DNA from: Butyrivibrio sp.
Lineage (GTDB): Bacteria > Bacillota > Clostridia > Lachnospirales > Lachnospiraceae
Reading direction: 5' to 3'
DNA: 64,000 nt
NCBI GenBank assembly: GCA_015056625.1
Contig: SVFY01000012.1
Coordinates: 35,425-99,424 of the forward strand
Below the pieces are notes generated by a model, which searched no databases, had not been told where the DNA came from, and saw nothing but the letters and a program-made list of their open reading frames with translations. The position numbers and the translations under genes were made by a program. This document shows, one piece after another, positions 36,180 to 46,633 of this stretch (positions within the stretch are counted from its first letter, which is position 1; each line of letters starts with the position of its first letter).

Positions 36180-38122
36180 ACTATGATGTGATAGGTGGGT
36201 TGTCATTTAGAATAGCAGCGGCAATTATTTGTGTTACCTGTATTTTTTATACGGCTGTGATGCGCAGATCAAACAAAAAACGCCTTCGCAGCCGCCTTTT
36301 CCTTGCTATGCTTTCGATAATCTTTATCAACTGCATAACTGGTCTGATCGCTATCTTTGTGACACCATCTTCCCTTCCGTATACTGCCAGGCTTGTTATA
36401 ACCTATATCTGTAACTTTATATATTATTTGACTCACCTTGCACTTATTCCTGTCTTTTGTATTTATATCATTGTTGTATGCGAGGTATTCCACAAACTAA
36501 GTAGAACAAGGCTCCTCATTTTTTTGGCCCCATTCCTTATACTTGAGCTTGTGATCTTAACAAATCCCATCACGCACTTTTATTTTCAATATGACGAAAA
36601 TCTCTTTTACGCAAGAGGAACTGGCCTTTACATCGCCTACCTTGTGTGCATTTCCTATGTCTTTTTTTGCGTCTATCTTATCAAGCGCTTCTGGAATACC
36701 ATGAACAATCTTCAGAAGGTTGCAATGTTCTATTTTATGTTCCTTGCCACAAGTGCAACTATAATCCAGATGCTGTTCCCGGCTGTAGTATGCGAGCTTT
36801 TGGGAGAGGCCCTTGGACTTATGGGACTTATGATCATGATAGAAAGAGACGACTATAGACTGGACTACAGGACCAATGCCTATAACAAGACAGCTCTTTT
36901 ACACGATATGAATGTATATCTTGGGGTTAAAAGAGATTTCTATGTTATATGCGTAAGAGTCATAAATGATGAACTCTACAGGAGAGTTGTAGGCCATGAA
37001 GGTTATGACAGCCTTATGGCAGAGATCGCAGATTTCCTGGAAAAACTCGATGACAGGTACGATTCTTATAGAGCAAATGGAGGAAATTTCTTTCTTGTTT
37101 GTCCTGAAGCTACCAAAGAAGCTGTTGATGCGATATTATTAAATATCGAGGACAGATTTAAACAGAGCTTTTCAGCAGGTGGAGGTATCACCAACGTCAA
37201 GATCAAGGTTTTGTGCGCCAAGTGCCCTGAGGAACTTAGCGATGCAAGTGATGTGCTTTTGCTGGCGGAGGCTGAGCTTGAGAATATAGACAAAATGGTT
37301 CTTCTTGGCGACGACCTTGATTTCATCCTAAGGAAGATCAGTATTGAGAGAGCCATTACCAAGGGCGTTGCGGAGAGCAGCTTCAAGGTCATGTACCAGC
37401 CGGTATATGAAAAAAGTTCGCGAAAGATCGCATCTGCAGAAGCGTTTCTTGTTTTGAAGGAACTGGAAGCTCTAAAGGTAAGTTTTGCAGAATTCATGTC
37501 TGTAGCAGAGAATACAGGCTTTGTAACTGAGCTTGAATTTCGTATGATAGATTCAGTGTGCAAGTTTATAAGTGAAGGACTTGCCCGCACTGTTACAAAT
37601 CCCTGCAGTATTGTGATCCACATAATGTCTGTTCAGGTTATTTCACATGAGCTTATTAAGAGAGTAAAAGAGAGCCTTGACAAGTATGGGGTTGACCCAA
37701 AGTTTTTGGTGTTTGATGTAAGTGACACTATTGCAATGCAGGCAGAAGAGGAACTTGAATATGTCATTGATGAGTTTAGAAAGATGAACCTTCCCTTCGT
37801 GCTTGCAACTGAAGAAGCAGGACTTCTTGGACTTGACAGCAGGATAGTAGCCAAATTTGACGGCGTTTCCATCAACGTTAAAAAGCACTATGAGTCGATC
37901 CATCAGGGACAGGAAGATATCATCTTAAAGAACAGGACCACAATGATCGGTCAGTTGGGAATGATAATGATCCTGACTGGAGTAGATTCTGAAGAATTAT
38001 ATAAAAAAGCCAGCAAGGTTACAGCCAATTATCTGGTTGGAACATACCTTTCTGGATTGTGCTCAAGGAACGAGTTGCAAAACAAGTTCTGGCACGAAGA
38101 TACATTTAACAGGGAATGGTAA
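36176..38122 (+). CDS. 7TM protein with degenerate GGDEF and EAL domains
   Basis: 648 residues and a paralogue of the N-terminal half of the hybrid kinase at 31611. Shared features are the seven membrane helices, NPITHF after the fourth, and the junction LMGLMIMIERDDYRLD. The GGDEF position reads ANGGNFF. The EAL position reads AEAFLVL, so the first Glu is kept, but the later metal and catalytic residues are lost (TEEAGLLG in place of DDFGTG). It is thus likely a non-catalytic c-di-GMP sensor or a partner that dimerises with the kinase through the membrane domain. It has no kinase, receiver or Hpt. Its start overlaps the receiver gene by four bases. Confidence 0.87.
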   Translation: MNYDVIGGLSFRIAAAIICVTCIFYTAVMRRSNKKRLRSRLFLAMLSIIFINCITGLIAIFVTPSSLPYTARLVITYICNFIYYLTHLALIPVFCIYIIVVCEVFHKLSRTRLLIFLAPFLILELVILTNPITHFYFQYDENLFYARGTGLYIAYLVCISYVFFCVYLIKRFWNTMNNLQKVAMFYFMFLATSATIIQMLFPAVVCELLGEALGLMGLMIMIERDDYRLDYRTNAYNKTALLHDMNVYLGVKRDFYVICVRVINDELYRRVVGHEGYDSLMAEIADFLEKLDDRYDSYRANGGNFFLVCPEATKEAVDAILLNIEDRFKQSFSAGGGITNVKIKVLCAKCPEELSDASDVLLLAEAELENIDKMVLLGDDLDFILRKISIERAITKGVAESSFKVMYQPVYEKSSRKIASAEAFLVLKELEALKVSFAEFMSVAENTGFVTELEFRMIDSVCKFISEGLARTVTNPCSIVIHIMSVQVISHELIKRVKESLDKYGVDPKFLVFDVSDTIAMQAEEELEYVIDEFRKMNLPFVLATEEAGLLGLDSRIVAKFDGVSINVKKHYESIHQGQEDIILKNRTTMIGQLGMIMILTGVDSEELYKKASKVTANYLVGTYLSGLCSRNELQNKFWHEDTFNREW

Positions 38123-38132
38123 TTACTGGTTT

Positions 38133-38903
38133 ATGAAGTACGTATATGAAACACATCTGCACACTGTAGAGGCAAGCGCCTGTGCCAGGACTAAAGGGGA
38201 AGACTATATAGATTACATGAAAGGCCTGGGCTATTCCGGGATCATTGTCACAGACCATTTCTTTACAGGAAACAGCTGTGTTCCCAGGGATCTTCCCTGG
38301 AAGGAGAGAGTAAATATCTATTGCAGCGGCTATGAGCACGCCCTTAAAAGAGCAGGGGAGGATTTTACTGTACTCTTTGGAATTGAGTATAACTTCCAGG
38401 GAGATGAGTTTCTCATATACGGCGTAGATAAACAGTGGCTTTTGGATAATCCCGACCTTGAGGACAGGAGCGACAGGTACAGGATTTATAAAAAGGTACA
38501 TGAGGCAGGCGGCATTATGATCCAGGCTCATCCCTACAGGGAGAGAGGGTATCTGTCTGAGATAAACATTACTCCAGGAGTCAGTGACGGTGTAGAGGTT
38601 TATAACGCAGCTAACCCTGATGAACAGAATGCAAGAGCCTATATGTATGCAAAAAGCCGGGGGATTAAGATGACCGGAGGATCTGATATTCACTATTTTG
38701 GCCAGCCAGACATGGGTGGTACAGTCTTTGATCATCCTATTAATTCAATAGGGGAGTTCGTTTTGGCATTTCAAAATGGAGAAGGAATGCCCGTATATAA
38801 AAAGAATATAACAAATCCAGACATGGACTTTAGGCCTGTGGCAGATAATAATGACCTTACAGAAACTGATAAAAGTCCAAATTTAGAGGTTTTCTGGCAC
38901 TAA
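38133..38903 (+). CDS. PHP domain phosphoesterase
   Basis: 256 residues. PHP (polymerase and histidinol phosphatase) metal-hydrolase fold with the ligand motifs visible: YETHLHTVEASAC (HxH), GIIVTDHF, GIEYNF, IQAHPYR, GVEVYNA and the final GGSDIHYF. It should hydrolyse a phosphate ester or a related small substrate in the cytoplasm; the true substrate is unknown. Start at ATG 38133, 10 bases after the previous stop; the upstream extension overlaps the preceding gene and lacks the motif start. It sits between signalling genes and two sugar enzymes, so a sugar or nucleotide phosphate is plausible. Confidence 0.85.
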   Translation: MKYVYETHLHTVEASACARTKGEDYIDYMKGLGYSGIIVTDHFFTGNSCVPRDLPWKERVNIYCSGYEHALKRAGEDFTVLFGIEYNFQGDEFLIYGVDKQWLLDNPDLEDRSDRYRIYKKVHEAGGIMIQAHPYRERGYLSEINITPGVSDGVEVYNAANPDEQNARAYMYAKSRGIKMTGGSDIHYFGQPDMGGTVFDHPINSIGEFVLAFQNGEGMPVYKKNITNPDMDFRPVADNNDLTETDKSPNLEVFWH

Positions 38904-38927
38904 GAAATTATGATTTGGAGGAAATTT

Positions 38928-41339
38928 ATGGAGAAGTGGGCTAGATTAAAGTATCAACCAGGTGTATCGCTTTATGACGATGGACAGCGCGTGACTGGAA
39001 GTAAAAGGCATATTGATATTTCCAAGGCGGCAGCAGATGAATCGATAGTTCTTTTAAAGAACAATGGAGTTCTTCCCCTTTCAAAGGACACAAAGCTTGC
39101 GCTGTTTGGAAAGGCAAGCTACGAGTATGTAAAAGGCGGCGGTGGATCAGGAGATGTGTACTGCAAATATATCCACTCACTGTATGATGGCCTCAAGATA
39201 AGGGGAGCAGAAGTCTTTGAGCCTCTTATAGACCTTTATAAGGATAAGCTTAAAAAGCAGTACGATGAGGGGATAGTCCCTGGCATGACAGATGAAATAG
39301 AAGTGCCAGAGGAGCTTTTTGACAGAGCAGGGGCTTTTACTGATACTGCCCTTGTGGTTATAAACAGGTTTTCAGGAGAAAGCTGGGATCGTAGCAATAT
39401 CTCCTGTGACAATGAGTTTAATCCATGGCCTAAGGGACTATCTATGACTGAAGTTTCAGGCAGGGTATTTCCTGAAGGTGATTTTTATATCACAGAAAAA
39501 GAAAAAGCCATGATAGAAGCCGTAAAGAAGAGGTTTAAAAATGTCATCGCCATCCTGAATATTGGCGGAGTAATTGACTGCAGGTGGATCGCAGAGGATG
39601 ACGCCATAAATGCTGCCATCTACATGGGACAGGGCGGTATGGAAGGCGGACTTGCCTGCGCAGATGTCCTTTTGGGTAACGTATGCCCTTCAGGAAGACT
39701 TGTTGATACCTTTGCGGGAAGTCTTTCAGACTATCCTTCTACAGAAGGGTTTCATGACAGCTTCGACTATGTTGACTACAACGAAGATATTTATGTTGGC
39801 TACAGATATTTTGAAACGATAGGCGGCGCATCAGATAAGGTGGTGTATCCTTTTGGCTACGGCCTTTCCTACACAACTTTTGAAACTGAAGTAGTATCAC
39901 AGGGAGCTATGTCTGACGGCTTTAGCTTTACTGTTAAGGTGACCAATACAGGAAATGCTCCTGGAAAAGAGGTCGTTCAGCTGTACTTTTCTGCGCCGCA
40001 GGGTCTTCTTGGAAAACCAAAAAAAGCCCTTGCTGACTTTGAAAAGACAAAGGAGCTTGCACCAGGGGAGTCAGTACTTGTGCCACTTTCAGTGACATTC
40101 TATCAGATGTCATCTTTTGACGACCTTGGAAAAGTAAAGGAAGCTTCCTATGTCCTTGAAAAGGGCGTATACGAGTTTTATATAGGATCAGATGTAAGAA
40201 GTGCAGAAAAGGTAGAGTTTTCCTATGGCCTTGACAGCGATGTTGTGGTAAAAGAACTGACTCATAAGCTTAGAACTGTATCTCTTAAAAAGAGAATGCT
40301 CTCTGATGGAAGCTATGAAGAGCTTCCTACAGGCAAGGCAAAGGATATAAATGAGTGCATATTTGAAAAGATGGAGCCTGGAACTGAGGAGGCATTAACT
40401 CCAAGGATAAGAGAGGTAGAAAGCCATTACCTTACACATCCTTACAAGGAAGGTGCCATCACCTTAGAGGATGTGGCAAATGGAAAAGCTTCTTTGGATG
40501 AGTTTGTTTCAGCTCTTCCAATAGATAGGCTTATTGATATTCTTGGCGGCCAGCCCAACACCGGAGTTGGCAATGTATTTGGATTTGGCAATCTTCCTGA
40601 GTATGCAGTTCCCAATGCCCAGACAGCAGACGGCCCTGCAGGCGTAAGAATAAATCCCCAGACCGGAGTCCTTACAACTGCATTCCCATGTGCAACATCA
40701 ATTGCCTGCACATGGAACAAGGACCTGGCTGAAGAGATCGGTTTTGCAGGAGGAGAAGAACTTAAGGAAAACAACCTCTGCGTATGGCTTACACCTGCCA
40801 TCAATATCCACAGAAATCCTATGTGCGGCAGAAACTTTGAGTACTATTCAGAGGATCCATATCTTACAGGTCGCATGGCAGCAGCTATGGTAAGAGGTAT
40901 CCAGAAAAACAAAGTCGGTGCCAGCGTTAAGCACTTTGCCTGCAACAACAAGGAAACCAACAGAAAACACTGCGACTCAAGAGTATCTGAGAGAGCCCTC
41001 CGTGAGATATATTTAAAGGCCTTTGAGATTGTTGTAAGAGAGTCTGATCCATATACCATCATGTCCTCCTACAACGCAGTTAATGGCGAGAGGACTTCAG
41101 AATCCCACGACCTTCTTACAGGTATCCTAAGGGATGAGTGGGGCTTTAATGGTTTTGTGACTTCAGACTGGTGGAACAGGGCAGAGCAGTATAAGGAAAT
41201 AAACGCTGGCAATGACCTTAAGATGGGCTGCGGCTTTACTGACAGAGTTCTAAAGGCCATGGAAATGGGCGCCATAGACAGAAAAACAATCGAGACAAGT
41301 GCAAAGAGGATCCTTAATGTGATTCTGAGATTTGACTGA
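38928..41339 (+). CDS. GH3 beta-glucosidase with reversed domain order
   Basis: 803 residues. The usual C-terminal GH3 domain comes first (ESIVLLKNNGVLPL at about 32-45, then GKASYEYVKGGGGSGDV), followed by a fibronectin III-like domain (PGKEVVQLYFSAP). The catalytic (alpha/beta)8 domain is last, with TADGPAGVR, KHFACNNKETNR, and the nucleophile Asp747 in VTSDWWN. This circularly permuted order is known from Butyrivibrio fibrisolvens and Ruminococcus albus beta-glucosidases. There is no signal peptide, so it hydrolyses imported cello- or other beta-gluco-oligosaccharides. GGAGG upstream fixes the start at 38928. Confidence 0.93.
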   Translation: MEKWARLKYQPGVSLYDDGQRVTGSKRHIDISKAAADESIVLLKNNGVLPLSKDTKLALFGKASYEYVKGGGGSGDVYCKYIHSLYDGLKIRGAEVFEPLIDLYKDKLKKQYDEGIVPGMTDEIEVPEELFDRAGAFTDTALVVINRFSGESWDRSNISCDNEFNPWPKGLSMTEVSGRVFPEGDFYITEKEKAMIEAVKKRFKNVIAILNIGGVIDCRWIAEDDAINAAIYMGQGGMEGGLACADVLLGNVCPSGRLVDTFAGSLSDYPSTEGFHDSFDYVDYNEDIYVGYRYFETIGGASDKVVYPFGYGLSYTTFETEVVSQGAMSDGFSFTVKVTNTGNAPGKEVVQLYFSAPQGLLGKPKKALADFEKTKELAPGESVLVPLSVTFYQMSSFDDLGKVKEASYVLEKGVYEFYIGSDVRSAEKVEFSYGLDSDVVVKELTHKLRTVSLKKRMLSDGSYEELPTGKAKDINECIFEKMEPGTEEALTPRIREVESHYLTHPYKEGAITLEDVANGKASLDEFVSALPIDRLIDILGGQPNTGVGNVFGFGNLPEYAVPNAQTADGPAGVRINPQTGVLTTAFPCATSIACTWNKDLAEEIGFAGGEELKENNLCVWLTPAINIHRNPMCGRNFEYYSEDPYLTGRMAAAMVRGIQKNKVGASVKHFACNNKETNRKHCDSRVSERALREIYLKAFEIVVRESDPYTIMSSYNAVNGERTSESHDLLTGILRDEWGFNGFVTSDWWNRAEQYKEINAGNDLKMGCGFTDRVLKAMEMGAIDRKTIETSAKRILNVILRFD

Positions 41340-41357
41340 TAATATTTGGAGGACGTT

Positions 41358-44300
41358 ATGATAAGACATTGTACTAAAGTTAAGGATTCTATAAAGGACT
41401 ATTCAAGAAAGGGCACCTTTGCAAGCTTCCTTCCGGGGATTGCAGGCATTAAGGGCATTCCCATCTGGTGCTACTACGTAAACAGAGGACAGGCAGTTGC
41501 AAGCTTTGGCGTAGCTGACAAGGACCACGGCATAATGGAATTTTCTCCTGCCCACAACTCTTACCAGATGGTAAAAAGAACAGGCTTTAGAACCTTTGTT
41601 AAGACTGACGGAAGCTTTTTTGAGCCCTTCTATACTGACAATGCTTCTGAAGAGATGACCATCTATATGAATGGCTTTGGGATCAGCGATAAAAGCGAAG
41701 AAGCAGGTATTACCACAAACGTTGACTACACAACTCTGCCAGGAGAAGAGATCGGAGCCCTTCTTAGAGTTGTGACAATAAGGAACGATTCAGATAAGAC
41801 AAGAAGCTTTGAAGTTCTTGATGGAATGCCGGCACTGGTACCTTACGGGGTTGAGCAGTTTGGACTTAAGATGATGACCCAGACCACCAAGGCATGGATG
41901 CAGGTTGAGGATGTGGATAAAAAGGTTCCATATTACAGGGTCCGTGTAAGTATGGAAGACTCAGCAGTTATACAGAAGGTGGATGGAGGAAACTTTGGCT
42001 TTGCTGTTTCGGAAGGGACAGAAAAGCTCAGCGTCATTGCAGATCCAAGGCTTGTGTTCTCCTATGACCTTTCATTTAACAGGCCTGAGGGCTTTATAGC
42101 TTCTTCAATGGAAGAGCTTTTAAACAGCGAGCAGAACCTTTCCAACGAGTTCCCATGCTGCTTCTTTGCCTGCAAAAAAGATCTGGCACCTTCTGAGGAG
42201 CTTACCATCTATGAGATAATTGGACAGGTACGAAATAAGGAGGTCCTTGGTAAGTTCCTTGAAAAGAAAATTGACGGAGCCTATTTCGAAAAGAAATTTA
42301 TGGAGGCTGACAGTCTTACAGATGCTCTTACTGACGTGGTTGCAACAGAGACTGCAAACAGCGTATTTGACGCCTATACAAGAGTAAACTACATGGACAA
42401 TGTCCTTAGGGGCGGAAGTCCCATTGACCTTGCAGGCCACATTTTCTATGTGTACTCAAGAAAGCACGGAGACCTGGAAAGAGACTACAACTACTTCTCC
42501 ATGTCACCTGAGTTCTACTCCCAGGGAAACGGTAACTTCAGAGATGTTAACCAGAACAGAAGGTGCGACAGCTTCTTTAGTGCAAGTGATAAGGTTGGAC
42601 TTAGGAATATAAGGCAGTTCTATTCGCTTATTCAGCTTGATGGCTACAACCCGCTTAAGATTGAGCAGCTTCGCTATACAGTTTCGGAAAGTGCTCTAAA
42701 TGGCATTTGGCTTAAACAGCCCTTTACTCCTGGAGAGCTTTATGCAGCTCTTATAGATAAGGGTGCAGAGAGCTCTTTTGAAGGCATCATGAAAAATGCT
42801 ATTGAAACCGGCGGAGCAGAATTTGGAGAAGGCTACTGGAGCGACCACTGGTCCTACAACCTTGACCTTATTGAGGATTACCTTGAAGTATTCCCTGACA
42901 AGGAAAAAGAGCTTTTGTACGACACTACTGTAACTGCCTTTGACTGCAAGAAGAAGGTGCTTCACAGAGATGAAAGATACGTAAAGACTGAAAACGGCAT
43001 AAGACAGTATAACTTCCTTGCCAGCAGAGATACTAAGGAAGAAGGCTCTTTTGCAGAATTTAAAAATGGAGAGGCTGTTTCGATGTCCATGGCAGCCAAG
43101 ATGCTCCTTTTATCTGCAGTTAAATTCTCAAGCCTTGACGTGTGCGGAATGGGTATTGAGATGGATGGCGGAAAGCCAGGATGGTACGACGCACTTAATG
43201 GAATGCCTGCACTTCTTGGCTCATCAATGAATGACACCTATGAGCTCCTTAGGATGATCAGCTATGTTTCATCAAGGATAGGGCACTATGGCGAAAACAT
43301 TGAGATCCCCGCTGAGGCAGCGAAGTTTATAGATTCCCTTGTGGAGATCGAGAGCTCTTTTGACCTTAATAACAGTAGCAGCGAAAGCAAATTTGCAAAC
43401 TGGGATGCGAGAAATAAGGCAAGGGAAGACTATAGAGACAAAGTCTATGAGAATCTCTCAGGAGAGTTTAAAACCCTCTCAGCAGAATATGTGGTTAAGG
43501 TACTTGATACCTTTGCAAAGAGGATAAATAAGGGTGTTGACAGAGCAGTAGAAATAGGTCAGGGAATAAGCCCGTCCTACTTTACCTATGATGTGGACAG
43601 ATACGAGGAAAAGGACGGTAAGATAATTCCTCTTTCCATGAAGATGTCAAAGGTTCCTGATTTCCTTGAGGGACCTGTGAGATTCCTTAAGCTTGACAGA
43701 AGCCTTGAGGATAAGAGGGCTCTTTATAACAAGGTCAAAGAAAGCGATCTGTTTGACAAGGACCTTAACATGTACAAGGTAAATGCCTCACTTTTACAGG
43801 CAAGCTTTGAGCTTGGAAGGTGCAGAGCCTTCACTCCCGGATGGCTTGAGAATGAGTCCATCTGGATGCACATGGAGTACAAGTACCTGCTTGAACTTTT
43901 AAGAAGCGGACTCTACCCCGAGTTCTTTGAGGACTTTGGAAAAATGGCAGTACCATTCCTTGACAAGGATGTCTATGGAAGAAGTACCCTTGAAAACTCA
44001 TCTTTTATCGCCAGCAGCAAAAACCCTGATAAGAGCATAAGAGGAAAGGGCTTTGTTGCAAGGCTCTCTGGCTCAACAATTGAGTTTATCAGTATGTGGA
44101 AACTCATGTTCTTTGGAAAGAGAGTTTTCAGGCTTTCTGGTGGAGAGTTGTCATTTGGTGTAGAACCAGCTATTCCGTCTTATCTTTTAAAAGAAGCTGG
44201 CGGAAAGTACATGGTTTCATCAACACTTCTTGGAAAGACAAAAGTAATCTACGAGATGAGCGATAAGAGGGATTATTATCCTGGTAACTATGAAGTTACA

Positions 44301-44432
44301 GAATATACCCTAAGGTTTGCTGATGGAAAAGAGATAACGGAAAGCAAAGCTGTACTTGGTAAGGAACTGGCTCTTTCCATAAGGGAAGGTAAGGCCTGTG
44401 AGATTAAGGTTGTGCTTAAAAGTATCAGCTAA
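41358..44432 (+). CDS. GH94-like beta-glucan/cellobiose phosphorylase family protein
   Basis: 1024 residues. The N-terminal beta-sandwich (WCYYVNRGQAVASFGVADKDHGIMEF, EVLDGMPALVPYG) and the later (alpha/alpha)6-barrel signatures (YSQGNGNFRDVNQNRR, FYSLIQLDGYNPL, EGYWSDHWSYNLDLI, GMPALLGSSMNDTYEL) resemble the clan of inverting phosphorylases around GH94, GH149 and GH161. These split beta-glucosides with phosphate to glucose-1-phosphate. I cannot assign the exact family; the catalytic Asp is probably the one in SDHW, as inferred from the pattern. It lies 18 bases after the GH3 gene, with an AGGAGG-like site. Cytoplasmic. Glucose-1-phosphate from it could feed GlgC. Confidence 0.72.
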   Translation: MIRHCTKVKDSIKDYSRKGTFASFLPGIAGIKGIPIWCYYVNRGQAVASFGVADKDHGIMEFSPAHNSYQMVKRTGFRTFVKTDGSFFEPFYTDNASEEMTIYMNGFGISDKSEEAGITTNVDYTTLPGEEIGALLRVVTIRNDSDKTRSFEVLDGMPALVPYGVEQFGLKMMTQTTKAWMQVEDVDKKVPYYRVRVSMEDSAVIQKVDGGNFGFAVSEGTEKLSVIADPRLVFSYDLSFNRPEGFIASSMEELLNSEQNLSNEFPCCFFACKKDLAPSEELTIYEIIGQVRNKEVLGKFLEKKIDGAYFEKKFMEADSLTDALTDVVATETANSVFDAYTRVNYMDNVLRGGSPIDLAGHIFYVYSRKHGDLERDYNYFSMSPEFYSQGNGNFRDVNQNRRCDSFFSASDKVGLRNIRQFYSLIQLDGYNPLKIEQLRYTVSESALNGIWLKQPFTPGELYAALIDKGAESSFEGIMKNAIETGGAEFGEGYWSDHWSYNLDLIEDYLEVFPDKEKELLYDTTVTAFDCKKKVLHRDERYVKTENGIRQYNFLASRDTKEEGSFAEFKNGEAVSMSMAAKMLLLSAVKFSSLDVCGMGIEMDGGKPGWYDALNGMPALLGSSMNDTYELLRMISYVSSRIGHYGENIEIPAEAAKFIDSLVEIESSFDLNNSSSESKFANWDARNKAREDYRDKVYENLSGEFKTLSAEYVVKVLDTFAKRINKGVDRAVEIGQGISPSYFTYDVDRYEEKDGKIIPLSMKMSKVPDFLEGPVRFLKLDRSLEDKRALYNKVKESDLFDKDLNMYKVNASLLQASFELGRCRAFTPGWLENESIWMHMEYKYLLELLRSGLYPEFFEDFGKMAVPFLDKDVYGRSTLENSSFIASSKNPDKSIRGKGFVARLSGSTIEFISMWKLMFFGKRVFRLSGGELSFGVEPAIPSYLLKEAGGKYMVSSTLLGKTKVIYEMSDKRDYYPGNYEVTEYTLRFADGKEITESKAVLGKELALSIREGKACEIKVVLKSIS

Positions 44433-44447
44433 AAGGAGATGAACATA

Positions 44448-46598
44448 GTGAATCAGAAGCATCTGCCAAGAGTAAGAATGTTTAGCGTAAGATTTATGGT
44501 TGCCAGTGTGCTATGTATAGCGCTAAATGCGACGCTGTGCTATTTCATAACCACAAGTGGTCTGCCATTTTACTTTGACACCATAGGTACTATACTTATG
44601 GCTTTTGTCATGGGACCACTTCCGGCAATCGTAGTGGCTGTTGCAACCAGTCTTATATGTAGTTTTTATTCTGCAGATGCGATTTACTTTGCACTTCTTG
44701 GTGTATTTGTCGCTATAAGGGCGGCTTCCTATATCCAGAATGAAAAGAGCAGGCCTATCCATCTCATATGCCTTATTGGTGATCTTGCGCTTATTTCAGG
44801 CGTTGTGGGAACTACATTCCAGTGGCTCTTACTTGGGCAGCCTATGCTTTCATATGTAAGTGAAAATGCAAGGCTTTTATCCGGAGATAATGAAAAGCTC
44901 TTTTTTCTTAGCTCCATGCTGATCGTTATAGCTCTTAACATAGTGGATAAGGGCGTCTCTGTGATCGTTGCGCTTGCCATTTATATGATCATGCCAGAGG
45001 TGGTAAGAAAGCACCTGTGGAATAGCAAATGGAGACAAAAGGCTCTTACAAAGGAAGATCTAAAGGCCATCAGAACAAATGCAAAGAAACGCGGCAGCTC
45101 TCTTCGAGTAAAGGTCATGCTTCTTCTGGTATCTTTAGTTGTTGTACTTACGCTTCTTCTTGGAATCGTCAGTGTAAGGATCAACTATCAGTCCATTAAA
45201 TCTGATGGCAAGGAAATGGTTGCGGATGTGGCCAAGTATGCGGCGTTGTTTTTTAACACAAATGACTTTGAGAAATTCTTAGAAGACGGCAGCAAGATTT
45301 CTGAATACACTAACACCAAATATATGCAGTACAACACGCAGCTGCTTTCACTTAAACAGATTTTTTCAAAGGTGGAATATCTGTATGTTTACCAGATAAG
45401 AGAAGATGGGTGCTATACATTATTTGACACTGATAAAGAGATACAAAAAACGGGCTATGTTGGAGACAAGATTGATTTTGATGAAACGTATCTTCCTCTG
45501 GTTCCGGATCTTCTTTTAGGCAAAAAGATACCCGTACAGGAAGTGGACAGCAGATTTGGGCTCTTTATAACTGCTTATGAGCCAATTACTGATCCTGACG
45601 GAAATCCTACAAATTACTACGTTGGAGCAGATATTGCCATTGAAAATTACAATCAGTATTTAAGGAGATATATTTTAAGGCTTGGTCTTGCTTTTTCAGG
45701 ATTCTTTGCCATGATCCTGGCATATGGTATTTACACCAGTGCATATCATCTGGTGTATCCAATGAGCTGCCTTGAGAGAAGTATTGATGACATTATTACA
45801 AATATGGATGATCAGGACAAACTAGATGACAGTGTAAGAAATCTTGAAAGCCTTGATATCAGAACAGGTGATGAGGTGGAGAACCTATACAGAGCTTCCT
45901 GTGAAATGGCCAATCAGTCAGCTGAGCAGATAAGGAGTATAAGGCTTCTTGCAAGGAGCAATGAAAAGATGCAGACAGGTCTTATCATGACCATGGCTGA
46001 TATCTTTGAAAACCAGGAGATAGATTCAAGGGCGCATATCCAAAAGACAACAGAGTATGTAAGGATAATACTTGAAGGACTTAGAAAAAAAGGGTATTAC
46101 ACAGAAAAACTAACGGACAAATTTATTAATGATGTAGAGATATCTGCGCCGCTTTATGACATAGGTAAGGTTAAAATACCTTCTTCAATTCTTAATAAGC
46201 CAGGAGAGCTTACTGATGAAGAAGAAAAGATCATGGAAACCCATACTACGGAAGGCAAAAAGATCCTTGAAAACGCCATCTCAACAGTTGAAGGTGAGAA
46301 CTATCTGAAGGAAGCCAGAAACATGGCGGCCTATCACCATGAAAACTGGGATGGAACAGGATATCCACTTGGACTTCACGGAGAGGTAATACCTCTTTCA
46401 GCCCGTATCATGGCTATAGCAGATATATTTGATGAACTTACTTCGGCCAGGGTTTACAGAAATGCTGAAACAGCTGCCGAAGCTCTGGAAGAACTAAAAA
46501 AAGGTGCAGGCACCAGATTTGATCCAAAATGCGTAGAGGTCTTCGAAGACTCTTTTGCAGAGGTCAAGAGTGTTCTCAGAAAATATCCGGGCAGTTAA
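44448..46598 (+). CDS. Membrane sensor with HD-GYP domain (HD histidine replaced by Tyr)
   Basis: 716 residues. The first 200 contain five or six hydrophobic segments with [20 protein letters not shown], similar to ECF/QueT-like or LytS-type membrane sensors. A seventh helix (about 222-245) leads into an extracellular Cache-like region (about 250-400), a further helix, a HAMP-like linker and an HD-GYP domain (about 500-690). HD-GYP proteins degrade c-di-GMP. Here the first His (His530 in RAHIQK) and [11 protein letters not shown] are kept, but the central HD is LYDIGK (Tyr570-Asp571), so metal binding is altered and activity uncertain. Start: the AAGGAG at 44433-44438 touches the ATG at 44439, so the GTG at 44448 is preferred. 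Confidence 0.85.
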   Translation: MNQKHLPRVRMFSVRFMVASVLCIALNATLCYFITTSGLPFYFDTIGTILMAFVMGPLPAIVVAVATSLICSFYSADAIYFALLGVFVAIRAASYIQNEKSRPIHLICLIGDLALISGVVGTTFQWLLLGQPMLSYVSENARLLSGDNEKLFFLSSMLIVIALNIVDKGVSVIVALAIYMIMPEVVRKHLWNSKWRQKALTKEDLKAIRTNAKKRGSSLRVKVMLLLVSLVVVLTLLLGIVSVRINYQSIKSDGKEMVADVAKYAALFFNTNDFEKFLEDGSKISEYTNTKYMQYNTQLLSLKQIFSKVEYLYVYQIREDGCYTLFDTDKEIQKTGYVGDKIDFDETYLPLVPDLLLGKKIPVQEVDSRFGLFITAYEPITDPDGNPTNYYVGADIAIENYNQYLRRYILRLGLAFSGFFAMILAYGIYTSAYHLVYPMSCLERSIDDIITNMDDQDKLDDSVRNLESLDIRTGDEVENLYRASCEMANQSAEQIRSIRLLARSNEKMQTGLIMTMADIFENQEIDSRAHIQKTTEYVRIILEGLRKKGYYTEKLTDKFINDVEISAPLYDIGKVKIPSSILNKPGELTDEEEKIMETHTTEGKKILENAISTVEGENYLKEARNMAAYHHENWDGTGYPLGLHGEVIPLSARIMAIADIFDELTSARVYRNAETAAEALEELKKGAGTRFDPKCVEVFEDSFAEVKSVLRKYPGS

Positions 46599-46633
46599 GA
46601 AAAGTAATAGTCTTTTTGCGGAGGGGGCAGTAT

